Shown piece by piece: positions 44,101 through 53,051 of a stretch of 64,000 nucleotides of DNA (position 1 is the first letter of the stretch; each line of letters opens with the position of its first letter). Position numbers and translations under genes: made by a program. The stretch is from Ampelocalamus luodianensis (Eukaryota > Streptophyta > Magnoliopsida > Poales > Poaceae), in NCBI GenBank assembly GCA_036346255.1, contig CM070625.1:15027488-15091487 (forward strand), in the 5' to 3' direction. The notes under the pieces are model-generated. The model saw nothing but the letters and a program-made list of their open reading frames with translations. It did not search any database and was not told where the DNA came from.

Positions 44101-47100
44101 ATTTTATTTGTCAGGTTGTCTAAATTTTAAGTTATGGTCAACGAGGGAAAGGAGGGTTTCTTCTAGTGGCTGAACGAACATAAAATCATAATTTGCGGTG
44201 GTCTTGTTTCTACGTATGAAGTATTGTTTTTATGGGAGACATATTAAGTATTATTATTGTTCATTTGTTAACTTGTTTGATTTTATTTTGGGGCTACATA
44301 GTAAATAAATTGAGTTAAAAGTAGTTCTATGTTCTTACAAAAACTAAATTGCACAAATCCCAAAGCAGTTTTTAGTAGTGGAGTAGTGGGTGGTTGCAAA
44401 TCTGGCCCCCAATCTGCTTTAACTTGTGCTTTAACTTTTATGAAGAGCACTGAAGCACCTCCATTGAGTCAATCATGTAGGCTGTTGAAGTATGCAATAA
44501 CTTTTCTCACGGATGGATATTAGTTGAAATCTTTTTGAAGTTTAATATTTTGGTTCCGGCCTTTATTTGTTCACTTGTTTCACTTTTTAGTTCAGACGTG
44601 TATGATGGAGGAATGCTGTTTCTGTCACTCTTACAATACTTATCTGCTGTTCCAGCTGCATGGGATGCTGTTGTAACTTGCTTCTTCCTGGATACGGCAC
44701 ACAATATTGTTGAATATACCGAGATCATATCAAAAGTTCTCAAGGATGGTGGGGTGAGTTATCTTGTTCTAAGATTGAATTGATTAGCTTTTCTTCAAGA
44801 GAATAATACTACCTATTTTATTTTGGAATAAGTACATTTTACCCCCTCAAACTTTCAAAAAAGTTTGTTTAACCCCCCTCAGCTACAAAAACCGGTTTTT
44901 AACCCCCTAATCTTTCAAAACCAGGTCACTTAACCCCTTTAGGCGGTTTGGTTGGGCGGTTTTGCATACGTGGCAAGGTTTTGCCCACGTGGCACCCACC
45001 TCACCCATCTTCTTCCTCACTTTCTTTCTCTTCTCTCCTCCCATCTGTTCACCGTGCCTCCTCACCTAGGCTGAGCTCTGCCGCGGCGCCGCCCCCCTGC
45101 TCCTCCCCATCCACAACCACGCGGTCCATCCGCGTCCTCCTCTCCCTGCCGCCATCCGCGGAGGCCAATGAGAAGGCCAACCCCAACAGCCCGAAGAAGT
45201 CGCTCTTCACTCGCGTCTTCTCCTTCTCGGAGCCCACCGTCGCCCATGTTCCCGTGGTGTTAGTGAGTTCCTCTCGAATTTGTTCGCGTCACAGTGCGTT
45301 CCATCTCCTTCTCAATCTAAAACCCCAATCAATTTCGTGATTCCGCAGTCACCTAGCGAGATCCAAGGATCAAAAACCCGTTTCCGGGGTAAATCCCGGT
45401 CGTCGGCTAGAAAACAAGCGGCGTGAATCGTGCGATTCTGATTTCCGAAAAAACCGGATGAAAATCGCTTGAATTTGATTAAAAATCATTCAAAATTCAA
45501 AAATTAGAATTTGAACTTGCAAAACTTCGGAAAAACGGCCAGATCCAAAATCCGGACCCCACGATGGCGATTCTGCGTGGGTTTTTCCTGGCGAGATCGA
45601 ACCCGTCTTCTTCGCCTCTTTCCGTGTGCCGCCAATCGGACCACACCATCAACTTCCTCGTCTCTTCCCGGTTCCGGTGCACACCTCAACATCGCTAGGA
45701 GACCTCTGTTCACCACCATCAACTCCTTCCCTGACGACGGTCAACTTGCCGCCGCCACCCCCCGGCCATGACATCTTCTCTTTCCCCTTGTTGTTTCCCC
45801 TTTGCTAATCAATCTTCCCCGCCATCGAAGCACGGCCGTGCATCCATCCCCACTGTCACATTTGCTCGACGCCGGCGAGACATAGAGCACCCCCGCCGCT
45901 GCCGGTGCCATCCATCGGTTCCCCGTGGTGCTTCCTTTCTGTTTTGTCCATCACCGGAGCTTCGCTTGCCACCGTTCGCCATCTTCTCTCTCGTCAGCCT
46001 CGTTGAGCATGCATTGCAGCCGCGACGGCGCCGATTGGTGGTGGGATGCTAGGTGACGGCAGTGGCGGCACAAAAGGGGGAGGTGGGGACAGATGGGGAG
46101 GTAGAGGTACGACGACTGAGCACGGGGAAGAAGATGAGAGGAGAGAGAATAGAAAGAGAGAGGAAGAAGGGTGATGTGGCCTGTGGGTGCCACATGGGCA
46201 AAATCTTGACATGTTTAGAGCTGACATGAAGAAAACCTTGCCACGTATGCAAAACCGCTCAGCCAAACCGCCTAAAAGGGTTAAGTGAGCTGGTTTTGAA
46301 AGATTAGAGGGTTAAAAAACCATTTTTGTAGTTGAGGGGGTTAAACAGATTTTTTGAAAGTTCGAGGGGGTAAAATGGACTTATTCCTTTTATTTTTGTG
46401 GACCGATTTACAAAAATGCAAAACCACATGTACATGTTGGTACATATACTATCTTAGCCCTCCAAAGTGCTTCAAGATTCATGCAAGGGATATCGCAATG
46501 AGTAGAATATGAGATGGTGGTTTGAATTTTGAAAGTTTGCATCAATCTTGAGGCACATTTGATGGTGGTGACAGTATATGTATCCACATGTACATGGGGA
46601 AAAACCATATTCGTGATTTATAGGAATATTCGTAATTCAGTACATGTTATTTCTTTACTGTTATTATATCTGCTCTTCCTCTCATTTTTCATAATTAATT
46701 GTCTCAAATTCAATCAACAGGTCTGGATAAACTTGGGACCACTTCTGTATCACTTCGCTGATTCCTACGGGCCAGATGATGTAATTAGTTGACTTCCTTT
46801 ATTTACACTAATCGAAGGTGTCATCATCTTTCAAGGAACCTAATTTGTCTCCTCGAACTCAGGATATGTCTATTGAACTAAGTTTGGAAGATGTGAAAAG
46901 GGTTGCTTACCATTATGGCTTTGTGATGGAGGTGAGGGTTTTATGCACTTAATTTGTTTTGGACTATAAATGATGGAGTATTACTGTTTTCATGGATAAC
47001 TTTGATATGCGATTTGCAGGTGGAGAAAATGATAGATACCACTTACACTGCAAATATGAAATCAATGATGCAGGTAACCTTTTATTTTTAGGGCGCTTGA

Positions 47101-47625
47101 CTTAATTTGTTCGTCCAATGGAGTATCTCCGAATAGCTTGGTGATGATTGAATTTGTGGCAAACATTTGTAATTTTATATTGAAAGCTTAAGGTGACTAA
47201 ATACAATCCTGCTTGCGTCAGTTGGAATGTTGGCCATTTGGACTTTTAGGTGTCCACCTGTCCCTCATTCCCTTGTAGACTCTATCCTGTTAGATAGAAT
47301 ACATTCAACAGGTGTGTCAGGAGGTGCACAGATTCATCTGTTCTGTTCTTTTGATTCATATGCTCAGTGGCTGGGTGTCCCAGGGTTAATAAATTTTTTC
47401 ATTTTTCAAAGCTCCCAGCTTGGAATACTTGGGATTACAGCTGTACTGAAGTCTGTTAGTTGACATCTGGCATTTCAGTCCCATCACTTTATTGTGCATT
47501 TACCAGCCTTCTTATATTTGATTAGTCTTATTTATACTGTGGTTGAGTTGCAGAATCGATACCGCGCAGCATTTTGGACGATGAGGAAGGATTCATCTCG
47601 ATCAAAAGCTCAAAAGCGTCAGTGA
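38195..47625 (+). CDS. CARNMT1: Carnosine N-methyltransferase-like protein (N2227 family), 18 exons, 488 aa
   Basis: Exons (all GT-AG, phases consistent): 38195-38274, 39131-39203, 39350-39393, 39927-39969, 40049-40276, 40423-40557, 41060-41125, 41463-41507, 41624-41703, 42467-42531, 42615-42681, 42785-42898, 43585-43658, 44656-44753, 46721-46780, 46863-46931, 47020-47073 and 47554-47625. The product starts MAERRYTEQEEALEIKSLRC and has the family helix NYQDAAERDVKRYERSF. It has the SAM-binding loop PSCLVPGAGLGRLALE (residues 266-281), GDFVEAY, CFFLDTAHN (380-388) and NLGPLLYHF (408-416). In the human enzyme the Asp and His in the last two motifs contact the imidazole substrate; both are kept. 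Homologues methylate the imidazole of carnosine, probably in cytosol or nucleus; the plant substrate is not known. Exons 5-6 encode a His/Cys/Ser-rich insert (about 81-201). Confidence 0.9.
41774..41849 (+). repeat. SINE-like 3' tail in intron 9
   Basis: TAGCCTACCCCAACTTGTTT and the following GGGATCAAAAGCTTTGTTGTTG are the 3' tail known from grass Au SINEs. Here it ends in GTT/GCT repeats. The tRNA-like 5' part is absent. Confidence 0.65.
43416..43473 (+). repeat. SINE-like 3' tail in intron 12
   Basis: This is a second copy of the tail in the same gene, starting with the same GGAGGTTTCATTCCTAGCC as the intron 9 copy, followed by the TTGTTTGGGATCAAAGGC core. Again only the 3' end is present. 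Confidence 0.65.
44825..46387. mobile_element. Pack-MULE-like element in intron 14, 1,563 bp, long inverted repeats
   Basis: The ends are inverted repeats of roughly 190 bp starting GGAATAAGT[AC]CATTTTACCC. They contain CTTAACCC and GGCGGTTTGG blocks on both sides. A perfect 9-bp duplication, TTTTATTTT, flanks it (44816-44824 and 46388-46396), the size made by Mutator-like transposases. The interior is GC-rich and exon-like: 45060-45245 can be read as AEANEKANPNSPKKSLFTRV followed by FSFSEPTVAHVPVV, and 45600-46050 is also GC-rich. This looks like captured host gene pieces, which I cannot name. A hAT MITE is nested at 45364-45590. Confidence 0.85.
45364..45590. mobile_element. hAT-type MITE nested in the Pack-MULE, 227 bp
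   Basis: It starts CAAGGATCAAAAACCCG and ends CGTGGGTTTTTCCTG, an imperfect inverted repeat. The perfect 8-bp duplication GCGAGATC lies on both sides (45356-45363 and 45591-45598). The interior is rich in AAATTCAAAA and CCGGA. It shares its CAAGGATCAAAA start with the MITE at 55103. Confidence 0.85.
46420..46612. repeat. Small inverted-repeat element in intron 14
   Basis: ACATGTACATGTTGGTACAT near 46428 and its near reverse complement (ATGTATCCACATGTACATGG, near 46578) enclose about 130 bp, giving a foldback of MITE size. GATTTA occurs just outside each end. No family assigned. Confidence 0.5.
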
Positions 47626-48628
47626 GGTTAAGATCCTCTGCTTGGTGTGATTAGCATACAAGCTATTAGACCAAATTTCGGCCAGTCCATGGTGATGTTT
47701 ATGCAGGCTGGAACAACAAGGATGATTGGTTCTTGCCACCATTTTTCACCATGATATTCAAACCTTACAGCAAACTGTGATATGATCAATTTAGATAACC
47801 AAATCAATTGCTTGGTTCGGATAGAATTTGCTTAGCATTACTTAGCAAATGGCGATGTCTGTGTAAAACCATCTGTGTGGCATAGGAAACAAAATTTAGT
47901 TCAAGGTATGTTAGTTTGTTATTGAGAGCACAAGGAGATGCATCATGTTGGTAGAACCGTACTGTAATGTTGAATCTGTAAACGACAAACCCAAATAGGT
48001 ATAATTTCCGGACTGTACTGTGCTGTTCTGTTAATTTCTTGTGTTGCTTCCACCATCCTCCTTCCGCTGCTGATGCTGAGAATTTGAGACTCACTTTTAT
48101 GAGATTCTGGCTCTACTTACTCGAACGAGATGAATATCATGTTTCTGGTAGTAAACGGAGTGAGTGATAGCACCGGTGCATCGTTGGTTTATCCGACTAT
48201 CCGAGGCTACCCATCGCAATGTGCCCAGAACGTTTCAAGGATCTGTATCCAAGGCACTGACGAGTTTCAAGAATAGAAGATATAGCAGTTGCCCCCCTGC
48301 GTCGTGAAATTCCCATGTTCCAATTATAGAGCAAAACCACGTGCGTTCACAAGAGGATGGCACGTGCGCATCGACTTGAATTTGTGCGCATGCATCTACG
48401 AGCTGGGAAAAGATGCTGGGTTTTCCACGTACGACTGCAATACATTAGTAGACACAAGGCCGAGGGTTTCCAGGTAAAAAAAACGTCATCAGAGAGAGCG
48501 TGATTGCAAAGTAGCCACTGCGTGGCAGTCCATGGTTGCTCTCGCGCGTTTAAACGGGTGAAAAAGATCACGCGACCCAAGACCTTAAGATCGACGATGT
48601 TTCAGAACCAACCAAAAGGAAAAAAAAA
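47626..48628. other. 3' region of the methyltransferase gene and intergenic spacer
   Basis: No coding sequence is supported. The first few hundred bases are probably the 3' untranslated region. Short ORFs on both strands lack recognisable features. Confidence 0.4.
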
Positions 48629-48700
48629 CGCCGTTGCCGGGGATCGAACCCGGGTCACCCGCGTGACAGGCGGGAATACTCACCACTATACTACAACGAC
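48629..48700 (-). tRNA. trnD-GUC: tRNA-Asp (GUC)
   Basis: On the minus strand the 72-nt sequence starts GTCGTTGTAGTATAGTGGTG and ends CCCCGGCAACGGCG. The acceptor stem GTCGTTG/CAACGGC pairs fully with one U-G wobble. The T arm is CCGGGTTCGATCCCCGG. The anticodon GUC lies at 48665-48667 within CCTGTCACG. The A box (TAGTATAGTGG) and B box (GGTTCGATCC) are intact, and there is no intron. It would decode Asp codons in the cytosol. Confidence 0.95.
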
Positions 48701-49578
48701 TTGGATACTACATGAGCATCCTTTAAACTAATAGAGCCAATCTTGTAAACTAATAGATAACAAACAAACAAGCACTGCTGCCTGCTAATTTGGACGCATG
48801 CTGCAGCAACCAGCACTCGTCCTTGGGTTATCCTTGAACGATGCCTTGCTGAGTTCACACCTGAACCCCCACCGTACGTACCACCTCGCCAAAGCTTTCC
48901 GTCCTGCTCCATGGACTTTCAGTGAAGCTGCTCCGCGGCGGGACAAGCCCAGAGGCCACCGATCGAGACAGTGCGGAGCGCGCGCCCACGTCCCTCCCGG
49001 CCGCAGCACGCTACGTGGGGACAGCACACCACACAGCAGGCGACGCGCTTGTCAGTCGTCACCTCCACTCCTCACTCCCTCTCTCCCTTGCCGATTCGTC
49101 CACGCCCATGCCGCCCTGCCACAGCCACACCCACACCTCCACGTACGTACCGGCGTACCGCGGCCACAGCACAGCACTGCACTGCACTAGCACATGCGCG
49201 CGCCGCGCCGCGCCACCCCACCCGCTCGTCCAGACGTGCCCTCCTCCCCGCCCCACCCGCCGCGCCGCGCGGCCCACTGTGCCGGTTGCCGCGTCAGCGC
49301 TTTTCCCTCGCCTCCTCCCCCGCGTCGGCGTCGGCGTCGGGTCGTACCACTACCACCCCACTTCTTTGCCAACGCGCGCGCCGCTAGCTACGGGCTTCTT
49401 ATCCACTGCCCGTACGTACGTGACCCACAGCAAAGCTAGAGACGTACCGCCGCCCGCACCCCCCGCGCGACCACAGCAAAGCGGTCGGGTTCGACTCTAC
49501 GCCGATCCTCGAGCTCTGCTCGCTGGCAGCTCCATGCGCGTTCTGCGTGGAGGGGTGCCAAAAAAAAGGCAGTGATTT
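48701..49578. other. GC-rich intergenic stretch
   Basis: From 48900 to 49560 the DNA is rich in CCACGCC, CGTACGTAC and CGCGCGCC words. ORFs of up to 217 aa are open on both strands at once, with Pro/Ser/Arg/His-rich composition and no domain. I regard them as composition effects. Several CGTACGTAC palindromes occur (49141, 49411). Confidence 0.4.
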
Positions 49579-49952
49579 CGCCGTTGCCGGGGATCGCCCG
49601 CGTGACAGGCAGGGAAAGATCTTTCGTATTGTTTTTTTCCCGGTGGGCAGCGAAAGGACCGAAATGATCGAAATTTCGGTAATTTTAGATGAATTTCGTT
49701 CAAACGGTTTGATCAAATTTGAATTTTGAAATTTAAATATTTTCAAAAAAATTAACGATAGGAAGGTGGGAAGCCTGGGATTCGAACCGGGACATCAAGG
49801 GCACACAAACAAGACAATACCACTAGGCTACCTTTTAGTTTGTTTAACCCTTCAAATTCAAACAAAAGGGAAAAATTTGAATGAAACCCTTTTCTTTCGG
49901 AAGGCAGCGAAATGTCCGAAGGCGGGAATACTCACCACTACACTACAACGAC
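49579..49952 (-). pseudogene. Broken tRNA-Asp copy split by a 310-bp insertion
   Basis: The 3' half of a tRNA-Asp lies at 49579-49610 and the 5' half at 49921-49952 (minus strand). The 3' half lacks 12 nt of the T arm (the part AACCCGGGTCAC of the plus strand), so it could not fold. The insertion between them is 49611-49920. GGC is shared at both joints. Compared with the intact gene at 48629 the remaining parts are nearly identical. Confidence 0.8.
49769..49832 (-). pseudogene. tRNA-like sequence with A and B boxes inside the insertion
   Basis: The minus strand reads GGTAGCCTAGTGGTATTG at the start, with an A box TAGCCTAGTGG, and later the B box GGTTCGAATCC. The ends GGTAGCC and GGCTTCC pair in six of seven positions. 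The T stem does not pair as written and the anticodon arm is unclear, so this is a tRNA pseudogene or the head of a SINE. Confidence 0.5.
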
Positions 49953-50359
49953 TTGCTTGCTGCCGTACGGATATCAATTGCCCTAACATGTAAAGTGCAT
50001 GGCGTGGATAAAGTTTTAAGCCGATCAATCATCAGACCTGGAAAGCACACTACCACGCTCTTTCCATTATTCCATTACATAAATTACCTTTATTTGCATA
50101 CATCTGAAACAAAAGTGCCCGGTTTGCATTGCATGTGATGTGTTGCTTTCTCCGCACTGGAGATTTATTTTCTGCTAGTGACTTGGTACGGCCTTTTGTA
50201 CCTTCCACGCACACAGTGGTTCGACTCACATAAAAATGACGTACAAAGCACTTAAAAAGAGACAAAAACGACAAAGAACACCCGACACCCGTTCGATCGT
50301 GCGCTGAAGATAATAAAGTATTACATGTGCACGTCCAAATTGCTGCACGCCATCGTCAA
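49953..50359. other. Spacer downstream of the protease gene
   Basis: No gene seen. It probably holds the 3' untranslated region of the protease (minus strand). Confidence 0.4.
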
Positions 50360-50484
50360 CTAGGCGGGAAGGCCACAATCCCTGGGCTTGAACCCAATCC
50401 TCCCCATCTCCAGATCGTAGACAACCTCCACGTTCTGCATTTGGAAGCTCCCGAAAACTGCTCCTGGTCCATTCGACTCATCGT

Positions 50485-50518
<34 letters not shown>

Positions 50519-51820
50519 TTCGACATCATCGTCGCCCATCCTCTTGAACAGCAGGCACTTCACCACCACCGAGTTCTTGGGCGCGGTCACCTGGTAGTAG
50601 CAGCTCTCCTTGGGCAGCGTGAGCTTCACTTCTCCAAGGAAGTGGAAGGTTACGAGAGGCAGCTCATCTCCTGCACATGGAACATGCGTGCATGGGATCT
50701 TGAAGCAGAGACCAAACCCCGTGCTCATCTCAAGCTCGTACGATCTGTCATACGGTACGATCGAGCAAAGGGATGACAGAACGGAGGCGTAGAATGGATC
50801 AGGCAGGTGCGTGTATGTCGTCCCAGTGTCGACGATCACCCCGCCATTGCCTTCTGAATCAATGCTGCTCAGGATGGGAGGGGCGGCTATGGCAGCCGCG
50901 TCTCCTATGCTGACACCCTCTAGGCCAATGTAGTAGTAGTTTGGGTAAGTGAGGCTCTTCAACATTGGGGTGAAGAGGAAGTCATCCGTCGCAGACAGCG
51001 CGAGATCTCCCATGATCAGAGGGCTGGTGATGTTAGGGTTCCTCGCGAACCGGAATCCTAGGAAGCAATGGGAGAAGCCACTGTCCAGGAAACCTAGCTG
51101 GGATGGCAGGGAGAGTGTGCCCTTGCCAAACCCTGCAATGCCAATGGGCTCCCCTATGGAGCTACCTACACAACCAAAGCAGAAGCCAGGGAAGTCTATG
51201 GGGACACCGATGCCATATATGCTTCCATGGAGTGTTATACTGTCCCTTGCAAGGGAGCCAAGGACCAGTGCTCCACCACCGTAAGTGTAGGAGAAGGGAG
51301 GGCAAGGTCTAGCGCACAAACCACTCATGAAGGCAGGGATGGAGCACCCCGCTGCCGCGCATGGATCGTAGGAGTTGTCGGAGCTGTGGACGTCGATGCA
51401 GAAGCAGCTGCCACACATGTCCCAGGTGTTTGAAGGGGATTGAGATGGGGAGAAGGTTGGAGTTGGCTTAGAGATGCTATGCTCATTGCCACACTCCATG
51501 CACTGGTAGCTGTTGTTGGTGCCACAGGGAACCCAGGTGAGATCACTCCCTGTGTCCAAGTACACTTGGAAAACCTGTGGGGGTGTGCCCAGGTTAAGGG
51601 ACATCAAGTAGCCATCTGTGTATGTTGTTACTGGTTCTATAATGTCCCAGAAGTCAAATTTTGTGGAGTTTATTAGCCCCATGGATGGAGCATATAGAGA
51701 TCTAACATGGCTAAGGCCAAGGACCACACTGTTATGGGGTTTGCTATCTTTTGCATGGGAATTGAAGAAGCTGGATAGGAGGCAAAGAGGAATGATGGAC
51801 AGGTGAATGAAAGGATGCAT
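50360..51820 (-). CDS. Secreted A1-family aspartyl protease (nepenthesin-like), 486 aa
   Basis: A single uninterrupted frame encodes 486 residues. The N-terminus MHPFIHLSIIPLCLLSSFFN is a signal peptide, so the enzyme is secreted or goes to the wall or vacuole. The first catalytic motif is DTGSDLTWVPC (Asp89), followed by a Cys-rich nepenthesin-type insert (about residues 107-173). The second is VIVDTGTTYTHLP (Asp331), with Thr in place of the usual Ser. The C-terminal half holds SFQMQNVEVVYDLEMGRIGF, the typical end of the family. A Gly7-Asp6 run (435-447) is coded by a CCG/GTC-type triplet repeat at 50479-50517. The start is the first ATG. A TATA-like CTTATAAGT at 51856-51864 would leave a very short leader. 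Such enzymes cut peptides at acid pH; the substrate is not known. Confidence 0.92.
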
Positions 51821-53051
51821 ATTGTGTGATAGAGCAGAAGTGGAGAATTTGGACTACTTATAAGCTTTGAAAAGGTTGTAAAAAAAAATGGTTCAGCATT
51901 AATAATGCAAGGGATATTGAATGGCATTCTTAGTTGGAAACTAGCTTCTGTTATATGCTATCTGATGAAAGGCACTTACTGATGCTGATGATTGAAATAT
52001 TAATTTCGTGCTGATAGCGCCAAATAAAACGAGGGGGATGTGCATAGGAGCTAATGTACACATATTATGATATTAAAATGGAGCTAGATTAACTATTCAG
52101 TGTTTGTGGCAGAGTTTTCTTTGTAATTGTATGTCCTACATAGCTCACATAATGGAAGTTTTTTTTTTAAGGAAAGGAGCACTTCCCAAGCATCTCATTA
52201 GCTGGTATCTCAGAGGAATCATAGTATTTTGATTCACCTGTGACACCTGCACCCGTTAGTTCATCCATTTACCTTATTTAAAGAGTAGGATTCTAATCCT
52301 ACAGGCACTTGCTTTTGTTGAGTGTACTAGAAATTTGGTGCTCCAGCTCTTCTTCTTTCCTTTTTGCTTTTCCTTGTTGGAATCCACAAATGATCTCTAG
52401 AATTTAAAGAATAAACTACATGAAACATACCTACACAGCTACACTAGAAAACTTTTGCAAAATTTTCTTGGTTTCAAATTTCAATTTTGTTCAGCAGCTT
52501 ACAAATGTTAGAAAACTTAAGCCTCATTGCACTGCAAACGTATTAGCAGTTTAATTTGTGTTGAGTTTTGACCAATTCTGAGTAAGAAAGAGGCTAAAAG
52601 TTATAATAAAAAATATCCTAGTTATTAAGATTCGTTGCCTTAAGAGTCTACAGTACCATAAGTGCTGTTTTTTTCCAAAAAGAAAAAAGAGGGACTCTTT
52701 ATAGTTTAGACTCTTAGGGGATGATGGTCAAAATTGATAGCAAATGGTAAAAATGTGACTGAAACAGAGGAAAACAAATGTTCTCAGACAAAATCAAGAT
52801 ATAAGCATATATACAGAAGTAAAAATGTTTTATTGTATATTACGACACACAGCCATAGCCAAACATATATACAAATTAATAGAGTGTCCATAAAAAGGTT
52901 CGGCAGTCAAATGTAAATCTGGATCACAACGGCCAAGCTGAAGTTACCAGTGTGAGCTGCTGTAGTGACTTCTGAGAAGCCATACGAAGCTCCAAGTGGA
53001 TCTACAGATGAGTGGATGGTCGTGGCTGTACAAGAATACACATTGCTCTAC
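51821..53051. other. Intergenic spacer between protease and TLC gene
   Basis: AT-rich, with no supported coding sequence. The protease promoter lies at its left end, and the 3' untranslated region of the TLC gene at its right end. Confidence 0.45.

Noticed and set aside
48922..49575. 217-residue plus-strand ORF, plus overlapping ORFs of 130-138 residues
   Set aside because: The DNA is uniformly GC-rich and open in several frames on both strands. The peptides are Pro/Ser/His-rich without domains, and the ORF runs into the broken tRNA-Asp copy.
49769..49832. Functional second tRNA gene
   Set aside because: A and B boxes and acceptor stem are good, but the T stem does not pair and no clear anticodon arm forms, so I list it only as a tRNA-like pseudogene.
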